Shown: positions 52,506-62,198, counted from the stretch's first letter. The stretch is DNA of 64,000 nucleotides from CAMCXE01 sp036520615 (GCA_036520615.1 DATDJI010000060.1:83362-147361), one strand, 5' to 3'. Numbers and translations are program-made. The notes: a model not told the origin generated them from the sequence alone.

Positions 52506-53216
52506 ATGAATTTAATTATGCTGCGCGCAGCACTTGAGAGCCGCACCTTCGGCGTGTTTATTGGATTGCTCATTATTATTTCAATGATTAGCTTTTCATT
52601 TGACACAGTGCCTGATTTAAATCCTGCGATGCAGAAGTGTTTAGATCTTTTAGAGTATTTAACTATAGGTGTTTTCACGCTTGAGTATTGCGCTCGCATC
52701 GCAACCGCCAAACACAAGCTCAAATTCATTTTTAGTTTTTACGGATTAATCGATTTAATATCAATATTGCCTTTTTACTTAGCCCTAGCAGTGGATTTGC
52801 GGTCAGTGCGCGCGCTACAGTTATTGCGTTTAGTTCGGGTGCTTAAAATAGGCCGTTACGGTGGCGCCATGGATCGCTTTTTGGCTGCCATTCGGCAGAC
52901 TAAGGAAGAGCTGTTAATTTTCAGTTTTGTCGCCATGATTTTATTGTATTTATCGGCCATGGGAATTTATTATTTTGAGCATGCAGCGCAGCCGGAAAAA
53001 TTTCAATCGCTTTTTGATTGTATTTGGTGGGCAGCAGTAACACTCACTACGGTCGGCTATGGCGATATTTATCCGATTACAGTGGGCGGGCGTATTTTTA
53101 CGGTGTTTATTTTGTTGTTAGGTCTCGGCCTTGTGGCAATTCCAACGGGTATAGTTGCCTCGGCACTTTCCGTTTTACGGCGCACTGAAAATAGCGATAA
53201 GACCGAAAGTAAGTAA
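52506..53216 (+). CDS. Voltage-gated-type potassium channel
   Basis: A 236-residue Kv-like subunit with six membrane segments. S4 carries regularly spaced arginines (RSVRALQLLRLVRVLKIGR), the selectivity filter is TTVGYGD (about residue 181), and S6 ends FILLLGLGLVAIPTGIVA. It should assemble as a tetramer in the inner membrane. It lies just behind the HerA-like gene, in an apparent two-gene unit. The ATG at 52506 is preferred over a TTG two codons earlier. Confidence 0.93.
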   Translation: MNLIMLRAALESRTFGVFIGLLIIISMISFSFDTVPDLNPAMQKCLDLLEYLTIGVFTLEYCARIATAKHKLKFIFSFYGLIDLISILPFYLALAVDLRSVRALQLLRLVRVLKIGRYGGAMDRFLAAIRQTKEELLIFSFVAMILLYLSAMGIYYFEHAAQPEKFQSLFDCIWWAAVTLTTVGYGDIYPITVGGRIFTVFILLLGLGLVAIPTGIVASALSVLRRTENSDKTESK

Positions 53217-53406
53217 ATAAAATGGGGAAGAAAACTAATCGTTTGTGAGTGAGATATCGCACCGACCCAAACATGTGTTTTGTGATTTAATTGTATGTAC
53301 TCACTGCGAGTAGTAAAAATTCCGCCTAATTGAGGTTCATTTTAAGTTAATCGGGGTGCGTTGATAATCGTCTGGCATTTAACCAGCACCCGAGGAGTAG
53401 AGTTTT

Positions 53407-53940
53407 ATGTTAATGCAAAAAATCGTACCTATATTAGTAGCTAGCATTGCGCTTGCGGCCTGCCGCTCTGGCAATGACCGCGGCTATCATGATGACAGCT
53501 ATAACAGCTCCCGTGGTGGATACAGCTTCACTAGTTTTGATTTAATTGATACCTATGATGTTGATTCACGCTATTCGACTGCACCGTATTCGTTAGATTC
53601 GGTTAATACAGATGGTCAATTTAAAGCGTTTTGGGAAATTCGGACTGAGCAGAACTATGAGGCGCGATTGTTTATAAATACAGCGCCAGTAATTAGTGGC
53701 CGCCGCACTTTTGGTTATGCCTTCTGTGGTGGAAATGATGTAAAAACTTGCTATAAATCCGAGGGAACATTCTACTGTGGCATCTCCTTTAACGGCACTT
53801 TAGCATGTGATAATGGCAGCAGCAGCCAGTATATTGACGACTGGCTTATAAATACTCATCGTTTTTATTTGGGTTTAGAAATCTGTAGCACGCAAGGTTA
53901 TGGTTGTACAACCAAATATCGCGAGGTAAGTATTTATTAA
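53407..53940 (+). CDS. Small lipoprotein, unknown
   Basis: A 177-residue lipoprotein with lipobox LAAC near residue 19, then a charged His/Asp/Ser segment (RSGNDRGYHDDSYNSSRGG) and a beta-rich body with about six cysteines (FCGGNDVKTCYK, FYCGISFNGTLACDN, EICSTQGYGC) that could form disulfides. No family is recognised. The stop codon overlaps the probable start of the next gene (TATTAA), so the two are likely coupled. GAGGAG precedes the ATG. Confidence 0.7.
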   Translation: MLMQKIVPILVASIALAACRSGNDRGYHDDSYNSSRGGYSFTSFDLIDTYDVDSRYSTAPYSLDSVNTDGQFKAFWEIRTEQNYEARLFINTAPVISGRRTFGYAFCGGNDVKTCYKSEGTFYCGISFNGTLACDNGSSSQYIDDWLINTHRFYLGLEICSTQGYGCTTKYREVSIY

Positions 53941-54490
53941 TTCGCAATTAGCCACTGAATTAAACCAACACGGTTTTAGTTCCTCTTTTTTAACAGGCCC
54001 TCATGGGCCTGTATTATTTTCTGCAATTCCCTCTTTATTACGGCTTTTATTAGCTACGGACGGCACGGTAACCAAGGCGTTGGAAGCTTATTTTAATGTG
54101 CCCATTAAAGTCCATTTGCTCAGCCAATATCCAACGGAGGATGTACCAGCAAAAGACATGCTGGCTTTGGATTCTAAGCGGGTAATTTTGCGCACGGTGC
54201 AATTAGTTAGAACCGATAGCGACACCATTATGGCCAGTGCTCGCTCAACAATTGCTTTGGATTTATTGCCAGAGGATTTAGCCGAAGGGTTGTTGGCGGG
54301 GCATTTAGGCATAGGTGAGCTGATTCGCAGCCAGGGTATGGATACCTACCGACAACTGCGCGATCTGGGTATTAGCGAGCGAGAGGGAGTTTTGGGCGTT
54401 TGGCGGCGCTACGCCATTTGCAAACAGCAAGAGGCGCTTATGCAGGTGGAAGAGTGGTTCCCTTGGGGCGTTTACGCGGGCTCTAATTAA
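53936..54490 (+). CDS. Chorismate-lyase-like (UbiC/DUF98 fold) protein with a probable ATT start
   Basis: The frame encodes GPHGPVLFSAIPSLLRLLLA, then TDGTVTKALEAYFNVPIKVH, the recognisable N-terminal core of the DUF98/chorismate-lyase-like family. RTVQLVR, ASARSTIALDLLP and GIGELIRSQ follow. The first ordinary start codon in frame is a TTG at 54080, which would remove the conserved core. Upstream the frame is open for about 48 codons with no ATG, GTG or TTG. ATT at 53936, overlapping the previous stop and nine bases after GAGG, is the best candidate and gives about 184 residues. Members bind or cleave chorismate-like ligands; function here is unknown. Confidence 0.65.
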   Translation: MNSQLATELNQHGFSSSFLTGPHGPVLFSAIPSLLRLLLATDGTVTKALEAYFNVPIKVHLLSQYPTEDVPAKDMLALDSKRVILRTVQLVRTDSDTIMASARSTIALDLLPEDLAEGLLAGHLGIGELIRSQGMDTYRQLRDLGISEREGVLGVWRRYAICKQQEALMQVEEWFPWGVYAGSN

Positions 54491-54542
54491 ACCTGTTTAA
54501 AAGCCGATTTATTATCTCAGTTAAGTTGCGATTATTTAGCGC

Positions 54543-54578
54543 CGGTAAAATTTTAATCTCTGCGTTTTAAAATTACCG
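54543..54578. terminator. Possible bidirectional terminator between convergent genes
   Basis: CGGTAA and TTTTAA pair with TTAAAA and TTACCG around an eight-base loop with a two-base bulge; T-rich on the plus side. It lies between the convergent UbiC-like and PL11 genes. Confidence 0.45.
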
Positions 54579-54654
54579 TTTCTTTAACTTATGCAAACCC
54601 ACTAATAAAAATACCCGCGACGAGCGAGCCCGCCGCAGTGTACCTATTTTTGCA

Positions 54655-56682
54655 TCATTTAATTCGCGGCGTAAGGTAAATGTCCACCGGTAGTGATGGC
54701 AGCACTGCACCCTGGCCTAAGAAAAACCCAGGGTGGGGCGGCTGGTTATAGCCAGTGTTTTGCCAGGCAATTGCAGCGCGATACTGCGCATCGTGCATTA
54801 ACGTATGGAGTTTAAAACTGGTGGGAATGGTTGTGGTGTACAGCACTAAACTGCTGTCGTCGTTACCTTTCCATATCGCCTCTTCGCGCCAGTCTCCTAA
54901 AATATCGGCAGAAAGTACCGGCACTGATTTCGTACCATTAATTGAGCTTGCATTGTTCGCCGTTACAAGTCGATCAGTTGTTTTAGTCGATGGGTTCCAT
55001 TTACCAATAGTGTTTTTATCGAGAATTTCCCGCAGTAAATCGCCATCCCACCAGATTCCAAAATTAATTCCAGCAGGTTTAGTAGTGCCTAAATCTTTGC
55101 CGGTTGCGCTATAGAAATTTCCCGCGCTGGCCCAGACTTCATAGCCGGGTTGATTGGGGTCTACGTCCATCGCAATACCACGGCCAATATCGCCACCGCC
55201 TTGTACGCTCCAGATAATTTGCCCGGTGCGCGGGTCATGCATTTCAACACCGTGATTGCCATAACAATCTGGGCTTTCATGCACCATTACCGCTTCAAGG
55301 CCCGGGCGATTTGGGTCCATATCACTAACGTGCAGCGCATCCCCGTGGCAGAGTTTGGTATTGCTTAGAGCTTTGCCGTTGTCGTCAATAACAGCGGCGC
55401 CGAAGATAATTTCGTGTTTACCATCGCCATCCACATCCGCCACTGAAAGACTATGGGCGCCTTGCCCCTCATAACTTTTATCGGTATTGCTATCGAACGT
55501 CCAACGATTGGTGAGCTTGCCATCGCGCCAATCCCAAGCGGTAATAACGGCGCGCGTGTAGTAACCCCGAGAGAAAATCATACTTGGACGTTTGCCATCC
55601 AAATAGGCGGTACCAGCCAAAAAGCGATCCACGCGGTTGCCGTAATCATCGCCCCAACTTTTCACTGTGCCGCGAGCTGGAATGTAATCCGCAGTTGCTA
55701 AAGCCTTACCGGAGAGCCCGTCAAACACTGTTAAAAATTCCGGCCCGCTTAGAACGTAGCCGGAAGCATTGCGATAATCGGCGTCTGCATTACCGATCAC
55801 TTTACCGGCTGCATCCTTAGTTCCGTCTGCAGTTTTAATTGCCACTTCGGCGCGGCCATCGCCGTCAAAATCGTAAACTTGGAACTGCGTGTAATGAGAG
55901 CCTGCGCGTATATTGCGGCCGAGATCGATTCGCCATAATTGCTGGCCTTCAAGCGTATAAGCATCGATGTAAACATTCCCTGTATTGCCCGATTGTGAAT
56001 TGTCCTTCGCGTTGGACGGGTCCCATTTCAAGACAATTTCGTAATCGCCATCACCGTCTAAATCACCTACCGATGCGTCCCCCGGTGAATAGGTGTAGGC
56101 AACGCCATCCGGGCCTGTGCCACCGCTAGGGCGTTTAAGGGGAATAGTTTTTATTTGGCTGCCCCAAACGGTGGCTGGTTCTGCAGCTTGCTCACGTCCA
56201 TCACTAACAGCACGCAAGCTGTACTGGCTATTAGCTGTGCCCGTTGTATCAACAAAATTAGTGGCAGAATTAATGGCTTGCCCGGTAATTAATGTACCGT
56301 CGCGGTAAATATTAAATGCCGTCGCTGCAGTATCTGAACCTAATAATCGCCAGGATAAAAACACACCGCTGGAGGTTTTAACTGCAATCAAACCGCGGCT
56401 GAGATTTTCCATTTGTTTGCCGTTTTTAACGACCTGACCTGAGCTGCTTGAGGATGAAGTGCTGGACGATGAACTAGAAGATGAGCTAGAACTGGACGAG
56501 CGCCCACTGGATGAACTACTGGAACTAGAAGAGCTGTTATTTGAAGAACTGGATGAAGAGCTAGAGGATGATTTGCCAGAGCTTGATGAACTGCTGGAGG
56601 AGCTAGAAGCAGTTTCTTCTGGGCCGGAACAGCCACTAGCAAGAAGGGTGATCAATAGGCTGAAGAGAATAGGCTTATTCAT
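54655..56682 (-). CDS. Poly-Ser lipoprotein rhamnogalacturonan lyase (PL11)
   Basis: A 675-residue exported pectinase that cleaves rhamnogalacturonan I by beta-elimination. The signal peptide ends LASGC (Cys18), then SGPEETA and about 70 serines. The catalytic part starts MENLSRGLIAVKTSSGVFLS and shows the PL11 eight-bladed propeller with calcium-binding repeats (GDLDGDGDYEIVLKWD, VYDFDGDGRAEVAIKTADG, VADVDGDGKHEIIFGA), SHYTQFQVYD, and the end ILGDWREEAIWKGND ... HPGFFLGQGA. I start at the internal ATG because it begins the lipoprotein signal peptide; the upstream frame to 56790 lacks signal-peptide logic. It is a single gene, convergent with the UbiC-like gene. Confidence 0.93.
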   Translation of the reverse strand: MNKPILFSLLITLLASGCSGPEETASSSSSSSSSSGKSSSSSSSSSSNNSSSSSSSSSSGRSSSSSSSSSSSSSTSSSSSSGQVVKNGKQMENLSRGLIAVKTSSGVFLSWRLLGSDTAATAFNIYRDGTLITGQAINSATNFVDTTGTANSQYSLRAVSDGREQAAEPATVWGSQIKTIPLKRPSGGTGPDGVAYTYSPGDASVGDLDGDGDYEIVLKWDPSNAKDNSQSGNTGNVYIDAYTLEGQQLWRIDLGRNIRAGSHYTQFQVYDFDGDGRAEVAIKTADGTKDAAGKVIGNADADYRNASGYVLSGPEFLTVFDGLSGKALATADYIPARGTVKSWGDDYGNRVDRFLAGTAYLDGKRPSMIFSRGYYTRAVITAWDWRDGKLTNRWTFDSNTDKSYEGQGAHSLSVADVDGDGKHEIIFGAAVIDDNGKALSNTKLCHGDALHVSDMDPNRPGLEAVMVHESPDCYGNHGVEMHDPRTGQIIWSVQGGGDIGRGIAMDVDPNQPGYEVWASAGNFYSATGKDLGTTKPAGINFGIWWDGDLLREILDKNTIGKWNPSTKTTDRLVTANNASSINGTKSVPVLSADILGDWREEAIWKGNDDSSLVLYTTTIPTSFKLHTLMHDAQYRAAIAWQNTGYNQPPHPGFFLGQGAVLPSLPVDIYLTPRIK

Positions 56683-57016
56683 GAACAGGTCTCGAAAATA
56701 CACAGCAGTTAGTTTTGAGGTGCAGGCAAATAGGAAAAGTTTGTTGGAATATACAGATTTAATAAAACAAGAAATTGAGCTTGTACGCATTGTTTGAAGC
56801 GCAGCAGAAAAGGGCTCAACTTGATCTAGTCGATGTGATGTAGACCATTAAAATTATTCTGCGAAGTTGAGGCTGCGTATTTATCGGTGGCAAGACTTGG
56901 GTGCATCGTGCAACAGGCGCACAGCTTATGTAACTTAAGTTATTATCTTGCCGCTACAGGCCCGAGCGGTCAAAAAAGCGAAACACATATTGTTCAATTT
57001 TATAAGTGAGTAGCCA
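56683..57016. other. Divergent intergenic region
   Basis: About 330 bases between the PL11 gene (minus) and the TMEM175-like gene (plus); it contains both promoters. No coding frame or clear operator was recognised. Confidence 0.35.
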
Positions 57017-57613
57017 GTGGATAAAAATCGAATCGAAGCCTTTAGCGATGGAGTATTGGCTATTATTATCACCATTATGGTTCTTGAGCTTAAAGTGCCG
57101 CACGGCGTTGAGCTCGCGGCCATTGTGCAATTAGTCCCGGTATTTATGAGCTATTGCCTGAGCTTTATTTATGTGGGTATTTATTGGAATAATCATCATC
57201 ACATGTTCAAAGCCATACATAAAGTAAACGGCGTGACCTTATGGGCCAATCTATTTTTATTATTTTGGTTGTCGCTGCTACCATTTACCACAGGTTGGAT
57301 GGGCGAGAATCATTTTGCTCAGTGGCCGGTTACCATTTACGGTATTAATTTATTGCTGTGTGCATTGGCTTATTTTGTATTGCAAACAGTGCTTATACGC
57401 CAGCAAGGGCCAGACGGTGTGCTTGCTCGTGCTATTGGTAAAGATATTAAAGGCAAGATTTCCCCCGTTTTTTACTTACTTGGTTGCACCGCCGCTTGGC
57501 TAGGCTACCCGGCTGTAGCAATTGCATTGTTCGTTTTTGTAGCCATGCTCTGGTTAGTGCCTGATCGACGTGTTGAACACTTAGTCGATCACTCTGCAGA
57601 TAACATTAATTGA
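57017..57613 (+). CDS. TMEM175-family potassium channel-like protein
   Basis: A 198-residue membrane protein with about six helices. The N-terminal signature RIEAFSDGVLAIIITIMVLE contains the FSDG motif that defines the family's first helix. Bacterial TMEM175 proteins are potassium-selective leak channels forming tetramers. The start is a GTG at 57017. It lies alone upstream of the GH10 gene and is unrelated to the Kv-like channel earlier in the window. Confidence 0.88.
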   Translation: MDKNRIEAFSDGVLAIIITIMVLELKVPHGVELAAIVQLVPVFMSYCLSFIYVGIYWNNHHHMFKAIHKVNGVTLWANLFLLFWLSLLPFTTGWMGENHFAQWPVTIYGINLLLCALAYFVLQTVLIRQQGPDGVLARAIGKDIKGKISPVFYLLGCTAAWLGYPAVAIALFVFVAMLWLVPDRRVEHLVDHSADNIN

Positions 57614-57725
57614 AATGTTTATTGTCCGTCTGGTTAGTGCGCTAATGCATTTATTTGCTATTTAGCGGACGCGTGCATTAAAAATTAACCGGTCGGCCTT
57701 TCGCTCGTATAACTATTTAGGATTA

Positions 57726-58859
57726 ATGATGAAGCGTTTTATTGTTGTACTGCTAAGCCTAGGTTTGGTAGCTTGCGCAGGCGTAGTAAATGTAAAAACA
57801 ATTGAATCTGAACCATCTTTATGGCGAGCGTATAAACCCTATTTTCGCATAGGTGCTGCCGTCGACCCGCAAAGCTTACATACGCATGCAGATATACTCG
57901 TTCGACACTTTAATAGCGTTACGCCGGAAAACGAGGTGAAGTGGGAGGCGCTGCAGCCAAAACCTGATGAATTTGCTTACGCAGCAGCTGATGAGCTTGT
58001 TAAATTTGCCCGCGGCCACAAGATGTTTGTACGCGGGCACGCGTTAGTTTGGCATCGGCAAACACCAGAATGGGTTTTTAAAAATAATACCGGCGGGCCG
58101 GTTGATGTACAGGAGTTGCGGCGCCGCATGAAAAGCCACATCACTCAAGTCATGCAGCATTTTGGTAACAAAATTGATTCATGGGATGTGGTCAATGAAG
58201 CCGTTATGGATGACGGTAAATTACGTACGGATAAAGAAGAAAAAGACGACCAAAAAAGCCCATGGTTTGGCGTGTTGGGGGAATCCTATATCGCCGATGC
58301 TTTTAATTATGCACATGAAGCCAGTCCCCGCGCCAAATTATTTTATAACGATTATTATAATTATATCCCCGCACGCCGCGATGCGATTTATCAACTGCTA
58401 AAGCAGCTGCGCAGTAAAGGTGTACCCGTACACGGTGTAGGCTTACAAGCTCATTTAAATATTCGCCCGTCGGACGATCCGCAGCACCAGTCATTTCATC
58501 AAACGATCGAGAATTTGGAAAAATCTATCCAATTGTATGCGTCTCTCGGTTTGGAGGTGCAAATTACCGAGCTTGACGTGTCGGTGTACATCGGTGGCAT
58601 TAAATACAATCCGCAAGCGTTTTATACGCCGCTCACGTTTAACCCTCAAATTCAAGCTCAACAGGCCGAGCGTTACCGTGAACTGTTCGCAATGTTTCGC
58701 CGCAATCGAGCGATTATTTCTTCTGTAACGTTCTGGGGTATAGCGGATGATAATACCTGGTTATCGGAATTTGCCTCAGGGCGTAAGGACTTTCCATTAT
58801 TATTTGATATCAACCATAAACCTAAACCGGCATTTTTTGCAGTGTTGGATTTTAAGTAA
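57726..58859 (+). CDS. GH10 xylanase lipoprotein
   Basis: A 377-residue endo-xylanase with a short lipoprotein signal peptide (LGLVACAG). It lacks a poly-Ser linker, unlike the other four enzymes, so its catalytic domain would sit close to the membrane. GH10 landmarks: HFNSVTPENEVKWE, FVRGHALVWHRQTPEW, acid/base Glu158 in WDVVNEAV, FYNDYY, GVGLQAHLN, nucleophile Glu282 in ITELDVSV, and VTFWGIADDNTWL. Known relatives of this small lipid-anchored type release sugars from short xylo-oligosaccharides. It has its own strong terminator. Confidence 0.94.
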   Translation: MMKRFIVVLLSLGLVACAGVVNVKTIESEPSLWRAYKPYFRIGAAVDPQSLHTHADILVRHFNSVTPENEVKWEALQPKPDEFAYAAADELVKFARGHKMFVRGHALVWHRQTPEWVFKNNTGGPVDVQELRRRMKSHITQVMQHFGNKIDSWDVVNEAVMDDGKLRTDKEEKDDQKSPWFGVLGESYIADAFNYAHEASPRAKLFYNDYYNYIPARRDAIYQLLKQLRSKGVPVHGVGLQAHLNIRPSDDPQHQSFHQTIENLEKSIQLYASLGLEVQITELDVSVYIGGIKYNPQAFYTPLTFNPQIQAQQAERYRELFAMFRRNRAIISSVTFWGIADDNTWLSEFASGRKDFPLLFDINHKPKPAFFAVLDFK

Positions 58860-58913
58860 AACCGTATTGGGATTTTAATCATTAAGATTCCCTGACCTAA
58901 GCTTGGGAAAATC

Positions 58914-58946
58914 AAAAAAGCCAAGCTATTACCGCTTGGCTTTTTT
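58914..58946 (+). terminator. Intrinsic terminator after GH10
   Basis: AAAAAAGCCAAGC, loop TATTACC, GCTTGGCTTTTTT: a near-perfect, possibly bidirectional hairpin about 55 bases after the stop. Confidence 0.92.
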
Positions 58947-59081
58947 ATTTTGAATTTTTACCGGTAATTTGAAGAGCGAGGAAGCAAACAACGGTGGCCT
59001 GATTTTGCCGCCGCAGCTAGCTCAAGCCTTGTCCTTCAGGCTAATTCATGGCTCAATGCCGCCCTTTTATCGGGGTATTGT

Positions 59082-60650
59082 GTGGCACAATCGCAGCCAA
59101 CGAACAAACTCATGCGCTCCAGTGCTCTGGTAGGCAGCATGACGTTTATCTCTCGTATTCTCGGCTTAGCCCGAGATGTCATTATGGCGCGTTATTTGGG
59201 TGCCGACGGGGCCGCCGATGCTTTTTACGTGGCGTTCCGCATTCCTAATATGTTCCGGCGTTTTTTTGCCGAAGGGGCATTTTCGCAAGCGTTTGTGCCT
59301 GTGTTGTCAGAATATCGAGCAGGCGGCAACGTTCAGGCAGTGCGCTATTTAATCGACCGCGTTGCCGGTTGTTTAGGTATGAGCCTGATAGCCTTGTGTA
59401 CATTAGTGCTAATTACAGCGCCCTATTTAATGGTGGTGTTTGCACCGGGATTTGCCGCGGATGGCGAGCGGTTTAATATGGCGGTGGACTTGATCCGCAT
59501 TATGTTTCCTTATTTATTGTTTATATCCTTGGCAGGTTTTGTCGGCAGTATTTTAAACAGCTATGACAAATTCGCCATTCCGGCTTTTACACCCGTTTTT
59601 TTAAATATTATTTTAATTGTTGCGGTTATATGGTTTTCGGATGACGGCCAGCATCCTGCCATTGCCTTGGGGTGGGGCGTATTAGTTGCAGGCATTGTGC
59701 AGTTGGGGTTTCAATTGCCTTTTGTGGCGCAATTGGGTTTAACACCAAAGCCAAAAATTGACTTTAAAGATCCCGCTGTCAAAAAAGTGCTCAAACTTAT
59801 GGTGCCCGCACTGTTTGGAGCTTCTGTCAGCCAGCTAAATATTTTAATTAATACGATGATCGCCTCTTTGCTTCCCGAAGGGAGCGTAAGCTGGATGAGT
59901 TATTCCGACCGTTTAGTGGAATTACCCCTGGGAATATTTGCCGTAGCCATAGCTACGGTTATTTTGCCAGTAATGTCGCGGCAAATGAAAGCTCAGCCTG
60001 AAGCGGCCACTGCAACACTTAATTGGGGAATGCGCAGTGTATTAATAATTGCCATTCCCGCGTGTTTAGCATTAGTGGTATTAGCCAAACCTATATTAAT
60101 TGCACTTTTTTGTTATGGCGCTTACGACGAGCGCGATGCATTAATGTCCAGTTACAGCCTGATGACCTATGCTGCAGGATTGCCAGCTTTTATGTTGGTA
60201 AAGGTATTGGTCAGTGGTTTTGCCTCCCGCTTGGATACAAAAACGCCGGTAAAAATAGGCCTGCGAGTACTCGCGGCTAATATGTTGTTAAATGGTCTGG
60301 TGGTTTGGCCACTACATCATTTTTGGCTAATTGGTCATGCAGGACTGACCCTTGCAACTGCCCTTGCTGCCATTCTCAACGCTATTTGGCTGTACACAGC
60401 CTTGCGCCGCGCCCATTTATTTATTCCCACCCCAGGTTGGTGGCGTTTTCTCGTGCAGCTTCTTGTCTCGGCTTCAGCAATGGTTATTGCATTATTGGCA
60501 TTATTAGCCGTGAGCCCGGCATTTATTGATTTGGTTTTCTGGCAGCGCTTGGGTTGGTTGATATTAATGTGTGCAGCGGGGCTGGCTGTGTACATTGCAA
60601 CCTTATTTGTTTGCGGCATACGCTTTAGAGATTTCAAAGGAAATTTTTAA
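59082..60650 (+). CDS. murJ: Lipid II flippase MurJ
   Basis: A 522-residue MATE/MVF-fold inner-membrane protein with about 14 helices that moves lipid II across the inner membrane for peptidoglycan synthesis. The N-terminal LVGSMTFISRILGLARDVIM, GADGAADAFYVAFRIPNMFR, RRFFAEGAFSQAFVPVLSEY is the classic MurJ signature. The start is a GTG at 59082, with GGGG a few bases upstream; an internal ATG ten codons later is possible. The usual neighbours ribF and ileS are not downstream here. Confidence 0.96.
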   Translation: MAQSQPTNKLMRSSALVGSMTFISRILGLARDVIMARYLGADGAADAFYVAFRIPNMFRRFFAEGAFSQAFVPVLSEYRAGGNVQAVRYLIDRVAGCLGMSLIALCTLVLITAPYLMVVFAPGFAADGERFNMAVDLIRIMFPYLLFISLAGFVGSILNSYDKFAIPAFTPVFLNIILIVAVIWFSDDGQHPAIALGWGVLVAGIVQLGFQLPFVAQLGLTPKPKIDFKDPAVKKVLKLMVPALFGASVSQLNILINTMIASLLPEGSVSWMSYSDRLVELPLGIFAVAIATVILPVMSRQMKAQPEAATATLNWGMRSVLIIAIPACLALVVLAKPILIALFCYGAYDERDALMSSYSLMTYAAGLPAFMLVKVLVSGFASRLDTKTPVKIGLRVLAANMLLNGLVVWPLHHFWLIGHAGLTLATALAAILNAIWLYTALRRAHLFIPTPGWWRFLVQLLVSASAMVIALLALLAVSPAFIDLVFWQRLGWLILMCAAGLAVYIATLFVCGIRFRDFKGNF

Positions 60651-60740
60651 GTAAGCTCTGATTAAATCGATCGCGCTCATGAAGCTCTTAACGAAGTTTC
60701 ATGAACGCCCTCGTGATTTTTAAATACATATTCATAATAT

Positions 60741-60785
60741 AATCAAAAATTAAATAATCAAAAATTAAATAATCAAAAATAAAAG
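60741..60785. repeat. Short AT-rich tandem repeat, 15-bp unit, about three copies
   Basis: AATCAAAAATTAAAT occurs at 60741-60755 and 60756-60770, followed by a partial third copy. It lies between the convergent murJ and symporter genes; no function is evident. Confidence 0.75.
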
Positions 60786-60809
60786 CTTCGTTAAATAATT
60801 TAAATACTC

Positions 60810-62042
60810 TTAAGCTTCTGTATCAGGACAATAGCGCTTTACCACCATACTCACCGCTAAATCGCCTTCAACATTTACCGCAGTCCGCACTGTATCTAAA
60901 ATGCGGTCAATTGGTAATAAAATCGCTATTGCTTCTACCGGTAAACCCGCTGCCTGCAGTACTAAAACCATCGTAACCATACCGGCGCTTGGAATCCCCG
61001 GCGCACCCATGGCGGCAAGCATCGCTGTTGCCATAATGACAAGCTGCGAACTTAGGCTTAAATCCATACCAGCGAGCTGCGCAATAAAAAGCGCCGCCGC
61101 CGCTTCATATAATGCCGTTCCATCCATATTAATGGTGGCGCCTAAAGGAATGACAAAACGCGCAAGGGGAGAGGGCACATGTAAAGTGTCCGCACACTTG
61201 AGAGTAACCGGTATGGTTGCCGCGCTTGAACTGGTAGAAAACGCTGTAATTAATGCAGGAGCGCTCAGTTTTAAAAAATTCAACGGCGATGATTTAGCAA
61301 AAACCCATACTAAAGCGGGTAAAATTACTAAGCCGTGAATTAATGTCGTAGTAAAAATCAATGCAATAAAATGCACAAGGCTGAGTAAAAGTGGCAGGGA
61401 TTGCACGGTGACTAATTTAACCAGCAGGGCGAAAATCCCTAGCGGGGCTAAACGCATTACACCATTTAAAATTACCATCATTAAAGCTAATAAGCGCTCG
61501 AATAAATCCAACACCGGTGCGGCTTGTTCTTTTAAATGTGCCATTGCAGCACCTAAAATAAGCGCAAAAACTAAAATGGCGAGAACTTCCCCTTTGGCGA
61601 ACGCGGCAAAAGGGTTTACAAATAGACTGCTAATAATTTGCTGAATAAATTCGTCAGGACTAACAGGTTTGGAGGTGCTCGCCGCAATTGAATCACTGAA
61701 CATCGCCAAATTCATGCCTGCCCCGGGTGGCGATAAATGGCTCGCCACTACAGCTAATGTCATGGCAATTATCATCGTGACAACAAAACACAGCAGGGTT
61801 AAGCGCCAGACTCGACTGCCCTGATGGTGATGCTGCAACTGGGCAACTCCAGTACAAACCGACGCGAAAATTAGCGGCACTAATAGCATTTTAAGCAAGC
61901 CAATAAAAATACTTGCGGCAAGTGTTGCGATGTACAAAATGGCCACACGCCAGGAATTGGTCTGCGCCACTGGATGCAATAGGCAACCTACGAAAACGCC
62001 CCCTACAGTGGCGATAAATATCTGGCGATTTAATGAAACCAT
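60810..62042 (-). CDS. Dicarboxylate/amino acid:cation symporter (DAACS family)
   Basis: A 410-residue GltP/DctA-type carrier. Conserved blocks include the serine-rich reentrant loop TAFSTSSSAATIP, the cation/substrate segment GATINMDGTALYEA, the second hairpin MGAPGIPSAGMVTM and the TM8 signature DRILDTVRTAVNVEGD. It should import glutamate, aspartate or C4-dicarboxylates with Na+ or H+ as a trimer. It is a single gene, convergent with murJ. Confidence 0.93.
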   Translation of the reverse strand: MVSLNRQIFIATVGGVFVGCLLHPVAQTNSWRVAILYIATLAASIFIGLLKMLLVPLIFASVCTGVAQLQHHHQGSRVWRLTLLCFVVTMIIAMTLAVVASHLSPPGAGMNLAMFSDSIAASTSKPVSPDEFIQQIISSLFVNPFAAFAKGEVLAILVFALILGAAMAHLKEQAAPVLDLFERLLALMMVILNGVMRLAPLGIFALLVKLVTVQSLPLLLSLVHFIALIFTTTLIHGLVILPALVWVFAKSSPLNFLKLSAPALITAFSTSSSAATIPVTLKCADTLHVPSPLARFVIPLGATINMDGTALYEAAAALFIAQLAGMDLSLSSQLVIMATAMLAAMGAPGIPSAGMVTMVLVLQAAGLPVEAIAILLPIDRILDTVRTAVNVEGDLAVSMVVKRYCPDTEA

Positions 62043-62198
62043 GTGCGATTACTCGTGGTGAACAGGGGCGCAGCATAAAAGCCCTAAGGCATTGGAGCAA
62101 CACAACTGAATTATGCGATCATGCCGACCCGTTTTTTCTGGCATTTTGTTTCCACGCGGGATGAGCAAAATTCTTAATTTTTCCCGCTAAGAGATCCG

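Noticed and set aside
62042..62198. yybP-ykoY manganese riboswitch before the GDT1-family gene
   Set aside because: Such switches often precede this family, but I could not find the conserved loops in the short leader.
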